Source: Salvelinus alpinus
Taxonomy: Eukaryota > Chordata > Actinopteri > Salmoniformes > Salmonidae
Assembly (NCBI RefSeq): GCF_045679555.1
Contig: NC_092087.1
Location: forward strand, 88,310,966-88,374,965
Direction: 5' to 3'
DNA: 64,000 nt
Shown here: positions 56,846 to 64,000 of the stretch, in pieces
How the letters are laid out: the number at the start of each line of letters is the position of its first letter
Numbering within the stretch: position 1 is the first letter of the stretch
The notes under the pieces: generated by a model
The model's input: the letters and a program-made list of their open reading frames with translations, nothing else
What the model was told of the DNA's origin: nothing
The model's database searches: none
Translations under genes and position numbers: made by a program

Positions 56846-57364
56846 GCAAAGAAATGGTTGAATCAATGTTGTTTCCACATAATTTAAACCAAAATATTCA
56901 ATGTGATGACGTTGAATAAACATGGAAAAATGGTTGGATTTGCCAAGTCATCAACTTAAGGGAATTGCCTTTTTTTTCACCCAACTTTTACCTAAATTCA
57001 ATGACAGGGTGAAATATTTGGTTGATTTCACATTAGTTTAAATCATAACTTATCTGCATGAACAACAGAGTGAAAAGCATGAATCACATCAAATGCAAAA
57101 CACAGTAAAAATGAGTGTCAGTAAGGCTCTCTGAGATACTGATATGCAAGTGCACCACACGGGACCGCAACGATAAGACTCTTAACAATAAGGCCAGTGG
57201 CTTTCTGCCCAGAGAAAATCAGAGACAATCTCAATGAGTCCTGTAAATTACTACATTCCAGAACCTGAAACCAGTAAAAGTCAAGACACCCCCGCAGAAA
57301 ATGAAAAGCTCGTTCTGAGGGGCTTCTTACCTGAGTCAGTCTGCTCTCCTCTAATTACCTCAGC

Positions 57365-58172
57365 CATACTGTCACAGCTGTGGTAGTCTTCTTTATTGTT
57401 CAGTGTGTAACAGCTGCGGTAGTCTTCTTTATTGTTCAGTGTGTAACAGCTGTGGTAGTCTTCTTTATTGTTCAGTGTGTAACAGCTGTGGTAGTCTTCT
57501 TTATTGTGTAGTGTGTAACAGCTGTGGTAGTCTTCTTTATTGTTCAGTGTGTAACAGCTGTGGTAGTCTTCTTTATTGTTTAGTGTGTAACAGCTGTGGT
57601 AGTCTTCTTTATTGTTCAGTGTGTAACAGCTGTGGTAGTCTTCTTTATTGTTCAGTGTGTAACAGCTGTGGTAGTCTTCTTTATTGTTCAGTGTGTAACA
57701 GCTGTGGTAGTCTTCTTTATTGTGTAGTGTGTAACAGCTGTGGTAGTCTTCTTTATTGTTCAGTGTGTAACAGCTGTGGTAGTCTTCTTTATTGTTTAGT
57801 GTGTGTAACAGCTGTGGTAGTCTTCTTTATTGTTTAGTGTGTAACAGCTGTGGTAGTCTTCTTTATTGTTTAGTGTGTGTAACAGCTGTGGTAGTCTTCT
57901 TTATTGTTCAGTGTGTAACAGCTGTGGTAGTCTTCTTTATTGTTCAGTGTGTAACAGCTGTGGTAGTCTTCTTTATTGTTCAGTGTGTAACAGCTGTGGT
58001 AGTCTTCTTTATTGTTTAGTGTGTGTAACAGCTGTGGTAGTCTTCTTTATTGTTCAGTGTGTAACAGCTGTGGTAGTCTTCTTTATTGTTTAGTGTGTAA
58101 CAGCTGTGGTAGTCTTCTTTATTGTTTAGTGTGTGTAACAGCTGTGGTAGTCTTCTATATTGTTTAGTGTGT
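57365..58172. repeat. 36-bp minisatellite, about 22 copies
   Basis: Unit CAGCTGTGGTAGTCTTCTTT-ATTGTTCAGTGTGTAA, with GTTTAG and GTGTAG variants and some units 2 bp longer (GTGTGTGTAA). The open frames (CNSCGSLLYCSV repeats) follow from the length being divisible by three. Between GIMAP pseudogene 2 and gene C. Confidence 0.97.
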
Positions 58173-58179
58173 GTAATAG

Positions 58180-59225
58180 ATGTGCAATCAAAATATTAGA
58201 AATACAATCTAACACTACTATATATATTGATTTAAAGCATTTATTAAAAACATGTCAGAATATTTGACTAGATTCTGGTAATCAACTACTAATCCTCCTG
58301 GCAGCCCAGGCGTTACAGCATCACTTCGTTTTTTGTTCATTATCAAAAAGTTATTTTAATCTTCCCGGTAATTCCTTCCCCCGACTTAAGCAAATATTTA
58401 ATAACATTTACCTCGACAGTATGGTACGCAGGTGCTTCTATTTGTCCTATTTCACACCTGTACAAGTGTGTACTTGTGTGAATTGGAAATGCTTGTATAT
58501 CCCCCTGAGACAGCCTGAAGAGCTGAGGTCAAAGCCAAGGTCAGCCATTATCAACAGTGTCCCTGGAGCAGTAGGGGTTACAGGAAGTGCCATGGAATGA
58601 CCTTATCAATAAAACAGGTGTGGTTTAGTTAATAAAAAAACTAAAAGTCGCTTCAAGAAAAACAGGTCACCAAATGACTGAACATTGTCCCAATGTAACT
58701 TATAGCAAGCAATATTGCAGCAATCTGAAATTGATTCCTGTTATATTTCAGATTATTTTTACATCGTTAATATACCTCAATCAGTATAAGTAAAAATACA
58801 TATATTCGTAGTCCATTTAGTTAGCTAAGAATATAGCAGATTCATACAACTACTTTTAGTCAACTCTCAAGTTCATGCAGTGCTGGCGTGTTTCGTAGTG
58901 CCCTTCAACTGCCCCGTTAGGCTACAAGGTCAAAGGTCAAAGCAAAATGTCACATAGATCCTTCCTACAGCCAACCCTGTTAATCACACTAACCTGCTGG
59001 ATACGTAAGACACGGCTCTGGTTTAGTAGCTGAAAGGGATCTCACCTTTAAGCAGTGTGATTCTTCAGTTATATTGTAATCTTCTCCATCATCCCTTAAA
59101 GAGCCTGAACCTGTCAGTGTTGTTTAAACCAGCACTTTTACGGTCTTCTCTTTTTGACTAACCCTTATCATTCACACACACGTTTATCGATCAGTTCTAT
59201 TAATCAGTTGGGCAAAAATGACATA
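58180..59225. other. No gene seen
   Basis: About 1 kb of unique-looking AT-rich DNA without exon-like frames or clear element ends. Confidence 0.5.
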
Positions 59226-59230
59226 AGCAT

Positions 59231-59383
59231 GGCACCACAGGAAGTTGGTGGCACCTTAATTGGGGAGGACGGGCTTGTGGTGAATAACTGGATCGGAATA
59301 GATGGAATGGCATCAGATACATCAAACATATGGTTTCCATGTGCTAGAAGCCATTCCATTTGCTCCGTTCCACCCATCATCAT
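59231..59383. mobile_element. MITE, truncated relative of 35503-35669
   Basis: CACAGGAAGTTGGTGGCACC, TTAATTGGGGAGGACGGGCT and CATTCCATTTGCTCCGTTCC are the inverted form of the element at 35503; the second terminus is missing. Confidence 0.65.
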
Positions 59384-59523
59384 GGTACATACCTGTTCTA
59401 TACATCCTAATAATCCTCTCCAACAAAAGGCTGTCAGTCTCTACTAACCATGCCATTAATAGTAGATAGTAGATGTTTTCTATACAAAGTTTCAATACAA
59501 AGACTGTCTGTTTTACAACATCG

Positions 59524-59641
59524 AGGGCCGGTTTCCCGGACACAGATGAAGCCTAGCGCTGGGATAAAAACCTATTTCACTGGAGATTCTCCTGCTTTTA
59601 ATTCCAGGACTTGGCTTAATCTGCGTCTGGGAAACCGGCCC
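59524..59641. mobile_element. Palindromic MITE in the 3' flank of zinc-finger gene C
   Basis: GGGCCGGTTTCCCGGACACA and its mirror GTCTGGGAAACCGGCCCTGA are almost perfect inverted ends. Same family as 9515-9645; same position relative to gene C as 50745-50850 to gene B. Confidence 0.8.
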
Positions 59642-60029
59642 TGAACGTTCACATCACACATCAGGTGAGAGTGGGACTGCATCACAGTGAAAACAGATCA
59701 TTTTATTGAGGGATCAATAACTGATAGAACAGTCAATGGAACAGCCTATTGTTTTCCCTGGTGAGGCGATCATATACTTAGAGTTCTGATGGGGTCAGAC
59801 AATTTAACAAAATTCAAGAGGCATTTCTAAGTTATATTCCTCAAGAATCAAAGTTTAAAAAAATGTATGTACCGATCCCAGATTGCTTCTTTAAATCCTG
59901 CATAAACAAAGGCCAGTTTCCCAACTCAGGACACCTGAGACTCCTCTCACCTGGCTTCTGTCACCTACGTGGCTGCTTACAGCTGTACTGCTTTAAGGAT
60001 CCACTCTCCAGTTCCTACACTCAGAACAC

Positions 60030-60180
60030 TGGGTCTATGTCCCAAATGGCACCCTATTCCCTATTATAGTGCACTACTTTTGACCAGAGCCCTATTCCCT
60101 ATATAATGCACTACTTTTGACCAGAGCCTTATGGTCCCTAGTGCACTACTTAGAGAATAGGATGCCATTTGGGGCGTAGC
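60030..60180. repeat. GTGCACT-type repeat at the end of zinc-finger gene C
   Basis: TGGCACCCTATTCCCTATTA, TAGTGCACTACTTTTGACCA and CTATATAATGCACTACTTTT: a partly doubled unit directly after the stop codon side of gene C. Confidence 0.75.
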
Positions 60181-60192
60181 CCGAGGTTCCTC

Positions 60193-63100
60193 TCACCTGG
60201 GTTGCTGCTCACACCTGTGCCTCTTCAGGCCCCCACTCTGACTGTAGCTCCTACAGCACTCTGTGCATTTGTACGGCTTCTCTCCTGTGTGGACAACCAT
60301 GTGCACTTTACGGGACGCCGAAGTGACGAAGCACTTGTCACATTCGGAGCATTTGTATGGTTTCTCCCCTGTGTGTTTCCTTCTAACGTGGTCTTTCAGT
60401 TGGCACCCCTGTTTGAACCTCTTCCCGCAGTCCTGGCAAGAGAACGGCGTCTCCCCGGTGTGCTGTCGCCGGTGGATCATAAGGGTGTGCGGCCGGGCAA
60501 AGGTCATGGGACACTCTGGGCAGGACAGCGGGCGCTCGCCGGTGTGGCTCAGCCGGTGATACTTCAGACTCATGTAACGGACAAAACACTGGCCGCACTC
60601 CGGGCACACGTACGGTTTATTCCCGCTGTGGGAAATCATGTGGCTCTTGAGTTGGGCGGAGATCTTGAAGCCTTGGCCGCACTGGGAGCAGACGTAGGGC
60701 CGCGCGTCACCGTGGAAACGCATGTGGCGGGTCAGGTTGGATTTGAACGTGAAGGTTCTGCCACATTGGAGGCAGGCGAAGGGGCGTTCCGCCGTATGGA
60801 TTGGTCGGTGCTCGACCAGACCGCCTTTCCGGGAGAAGGTTTTATGGCACACCTCACAGGAGTACGGCTGGTACCGGGTGTGGATCCGGGAATGTAACTC
60901 CAGTGTGGTTTTGGAGAAGAACTTCTGGCCGCAATCTGGACACGGGAACCGGCGGACCTTCTGGTTGCGAGGCCACCATTCCGTCTCGGACCGCAACGCA
61001 GCCAGATTGAGCAGCTGAACGGTAGACGACCGCAGCCGCCTCCCTCCTTCCTGGTGGTACAGGGGGGCATCCTCCGTCTTGATACCCAGGTGATGTGCAT
61101 CTGTCCTGGGGTCGCTCTCTGTAGGTCCCCTGGTGTTACCCATCTCTGGGTCGTAGCTCTCTGGCTTCACAGAGTTCAACCAGTGTTCATCACTTCTCAT
61201 TTCGATAGGCAGCTCGTCCATCTCTTGTTTCACCTGGTTTAGAATAGAATAGCTTTATTTTCCAAGAGGAGACTTCAGCGTTGGTTGTATGATACGTCAA
61301 GATATCTAGTAAAACATATACCAGCAGCATTCACACAGACAGATATATAGTAAACATACACTGCCGGTCAAAAGCTTTAGAACACCTGCTCATTCAAGGG
61401 TTTTTCTTTATTTGTACTATTTTCTACATTGTAGAATAATAGTGAAGACATCAAAACTATGAAATGACACATATGGAATCATGTAGTAAAAAAGTGTTAA
61501 ATCAAAATATTTGACATCTTTCAAATAGCCACCCTTTGCCTTGACAGCTTTGCACACTATTGGCATTCTCTCAACCAGCTTCACCTGGAATGCTTTTCCA
61601 ACAGTCTAGGAGGAGTTCCCCACATATGCTGAACATGTTGGCTGCTTTTCCTTCACTATGCGGACCGACTCATCCCAAACCATCTCAATTTGGTTGAGGT
61701 CGGGGGATTGTGGAGGCCAGGTCATCTGATGCAGCACTCCATCGCTCTCCTTCTTGGTAAAATAGCCCTTATACGGCCTGAAGGTGTGTTGGGTCATTGT
61801 TCTGTTGAAAAACAAATGATAGTGGGACTAAGTGCAAACCAGATGTGATGGCGTATCGCTGCAGAATGCTGTGGTAGCCATGTTGGTCAAGTGTGCCTTG
61901 AATTCTACATAAATCACAGACAGTGTCACCAGCAAAGCACCCCCACACCATAACACCTCCTCCATGCTTTACGGTGGGAAATACACATGCAGAGATCTGT
62001 TCACCCACACCGCATCTCACAAAGACACAGCGGTTGGAACCAAAAATCTCCAATTTGGACTCCAGACCAAAGGACAGATTTCCACCGGTCTAATGTCCAT
62101 TGCTCGTGTTTCTTGGTCCAAGCAAGTCTCTTCTTCTTGTTGGTGTCCTTTAGTAGTGGTTTCTTTGCAGCAATTCCACCATGAAGGCCTGATTCACACA
62201 TTCTCCTCTGAACAGTTGATGTTGAGATGTGTCTGTTACTTGGGCTGCAATTTTTGAGGCAAGCAACTCTTATGAACTTTTCCGCTACAGCAGAGGTAAC
62301 TCTGGGTCTTCCATTCCTGTGGCGGTCCTCATGAGAGCCAGTTTCATCATAGCGCTTGATGGTTTTTGCAACTGCACTTGAAGAAACTTTCAAAGTTCTT
62401 AATTTCCTGTATTGACTGACCTTCATGTCTTTAAGTAATGATGGACTGTCATTTCTCTTTGCTTATTTGACCTCTTCTTGCCATAATATGGACTTGGTAT
62501 TTTACCAAATAGGGCTATCTTCTGTATACCCCCCTTCTCACAACAAAACTGATTGGCTCAAACACATTGAGGAAAGAAATTCCACAAATTAACAAGGCAC
62601 ACCTGTTAATTGAAATGCACTCCAGGTGACTACCTCATGAAGCTGAGAGAATGCCAAGAGTGTGCAAAGCTGTCATCAAGGCAAAGGGTGGCTATTTGAA
62701 GAATCGCAAATATATTTTTATTTGTTTAACACTTTTGGTTACTTCTTGATTCCATATGTATTATTTCATAGTTTTGATGTCTTCACTATTATTCTACAAT
62801 GTAGAAAATAGTAAAAATAAAGAAAAACCTTGAATGAGTAGGTGTTTTAAAGCTTTTGACCATTAGTGTAACATTCACACAGCCAGATATCTAGTAAACA
62901 TATATCTGTAACATTAACACAGACATATCTAGTAAACATATATCTGTAACATTCACACAGACAGATATCTAGTAAACGTATAGCTGTAACATTCACAGAC
63001 AGATATCTAGTAAACATATATCTGTAACATTCAAACAGACAGATATCTAGTAAACATATAGCTGTAACATTCACACAGACAGATATCTAGTAAACATATA

Positions 63101-63686
63101 GCTGTAACATTCACACAGACAGATATCTAGTAAAAATATATCTGTAACATTCAAACAGACATATCTAGTAAACATATAGCTGTAACATTCACACAGACAG
63201 ATATCTAGTAAACATATAGCTGTAACATTCACTCAGAAAGATACAAATGCGATACAAGATCTCAATTAAATGTTAATTTAAAAGCCACAAGTATAAACCT
63301 ACCTCTTGTTTTATCTCGTCAGGCCTCAAGATGGCGCTGGAGAGTTGTAGACTTATTTTGGGTTTGTTTTTGGTTCCCTTGGGGCGACCCCACCACTTAG
63401 GGGCCGGTGATTCCTGGCTAGAAACACTTTTGCTGTCAGCAGAGTCATTTCCTTTTCCTGTGGATTGTTTCTTTCCTCTGGTGGTGGTGAAGTTGTTCTT
63501 CGTTGGTTTTCTGCCTGGTTTGTTATTGTTCTTCTGAGCAGCGAGAGACAGTTGATCCTTCGTTAGTCTGTGGAGTCTCACGATAGGTAAAGAAACGACA
63601 GCAGCCATGCAGCTATGCAGTAAATCTCCTCCCTCCATTTTGAGTCGATTCAGGCTAACGCTATGCAGTAAATCTCCTCCCTCCAT
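60193..63686 (-). CDS. C2H2 zinc-finger protein C, 9 fingers, two exons
   Basis: Predicted nuclear DNA-binding protein of 474 residues, the cleanest copy with the layout of gene A before its deletion. Exon 1 is 63686-63303 (128 codons) ending CAAGAG|GTAGG; exon 2 is 61233-60193, phase 0. Exon 1 has two 16-residue N-terminal repeats ([16 protein letters not shown]), the [16 protein letters not shown] motif, a basic stretch and an AT hook ([13 protein letters not shown]). Exon 2 begins [20 protein letters not shown] and has nine fingers from [20 protein letters not shown]; the last ([20 protein letters not shown]) lacks its final His. The intron holds the family minisatellite and a later Tc1 insertion (61359-62868). 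No KRAB domain. Target unknown. Confidence 0.87.
61300..63235. repeat. 38/40-bp minisatellite (zinc-finger C intron), split by a Tc1 copy
   Basis: Copies at 61300-61358 and 62869-63235 (about 11 in all) of ATATCTAGTAAACATATAGC-TGTAACATTCACACAGACAG. The Tc1 element at 61359-62868 interrupts one unit exactly at its internal TA (AAACATA before, TAACATTC after). Confidence 0.93.
61359..62868 (-). mobile_element. Tc1/mariner element, full length, in the zinc-finger C intron
   Basis: 1510 bp with inverted ends CACTGCCGGTCAAAAGCTTT and AAAGCTTTTGACCATTAGTG, flanked by TA (61357-61358 and 62869-62870). The minus strand carries transposase in three frames: helix-turn-helix part 62426-62001 ([20 protein letters not shown] then GRPRVTSA), middle part 62053-61769 ([20 protein letters not shown]) and C-terminal part 61815-61606 ([16 protein letters not shown], which has the final Glu). 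At least two frameshifts; inactive. Confidence 0.92.
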
Positions 63687-63924
63687 TTTGAGTTAATGTA
63701 AGGCGCGTTCCTCTGCTCAGAAGTTGCTGACGCCTGACCTCACAGCGCCTGGATATGTATTTTAAGTTTCAACTAACCAAATCATGTTATAGCAATCTGT
63801 CAGTCGATGACACAGTTGATGGCGTGGCAGGCAACCATTGGTTGATGAATGCAACGTCTGAGCAGGGGAACATTACCCCTAGTCTCAATCTGGGCAGAGA
63901 AACTGGTTCTGTTAAACTAATGTC

Positions 63925-64000
63925 TCAGGGTCCTGTAGCTCTAGACTGGAACCCTGTGGGGGATGTCTTGTCCTCTCCTTTAAAGACAGAGCTGGTCATC
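63925..64000. repeat. Start of the 78-bp minisatellite upstream of zinc-finger gene C
   Basis: GGGTCCTGTAGCTCTAGACT and GTCTTGTCCTCTCCTTTAAA match the unit at 53866-54815. The array is cut off by the window end, so its length is unknown. Confidence 0.85.

Noticed and set aside
57403-58093. Cysteine-rich repeat protein (CNSCGSLLYCSV units)
   Set aside because: Frame of a 36-bp minisatellite; no start or splice context and the frame breaks where units gain two bases.

Overview
The window is nuclear DNA from a salmonid fish (trout, salmon or charr). This rests on spliced vertebrate genes of teleost type, dense Tc1/mariner copies, tRNA-derived SINE pieces with salmonid-style body sequence, salmonid-type interspersed repeats, and very many long minisatellites. 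It is not bacterial, so operons, Shine-Dalgarno sites and CRISPR arrays do not apply.

Layout. 1-2.6 kb: interspersed repeats. 2.7-3.9 kb: neuropeptide B (npb), two exons, minus strand, with a TATA box. 4.3-6.3 kb: LINE 3' end and other repeats. 6.4-17.5 kb: sgsh (heparan N-sulfatase), 11 coding exons on the minus strand, 512 codons, apparently intact. 17.5-20 kb: shared head-to-head promoter region with two CLEAR-like TFEB/TFE3 sites. 20.0-28.8 kb: slc26a11 (sulfate/anion transporter), 15 coding exons on the plus strand, 587 codons, apparently intact. 29-39 kb: gene-poor stretch of repeats (LINE reverse transcriptase fragment, two Tc1 copies, MITEs, two large minisatellites). 39-64 kb: tandem array of three related C2H2 zinc-finger genes on the minus strand (A, B, C), each with an AT-hook/basic exon 1, a minisatellite-filled intron and a finger exon 2. 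Two GIMAP-like GTPase pseudogenes lie in the repeated unit. Copy A has an internal deletion that splits its finger exon.

How the genes fit together. SGSH removes N-linked sulfate from heparan sulfate in the lysosome and SLC26A11 moves sulfate or chloride across membranes; they are divergently transcribed from one short region, so co-regulation as lysosomal genes is a reasonable inference.

The most unusual feature is that many minisatellites in sgsh and slc26a11 are built from the exon-intron junction itself. Each repeat unit carries the last bases of an exon plus the 5' splice site (sgsh exons 7, 8 and 9; slc26a11 exons 2, 5 and 14), or in one case the acceptor and exon start (slc26a11 exon 11). 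sgsh introns 8 and 9 also have near-duplicate coding sequence on both sides and lie in what I recall is a single terminal exon in human SGSH, which suggests intron birth by tandem duplication. In slc26a11 exon 14 the unit is 33 bp, so each of about 22 donors would keep the reading frame.

All exon coordinates were read by hand from GT/AG sites, reading-frame phase and remembered family sequence; no alignment or transcript was available.
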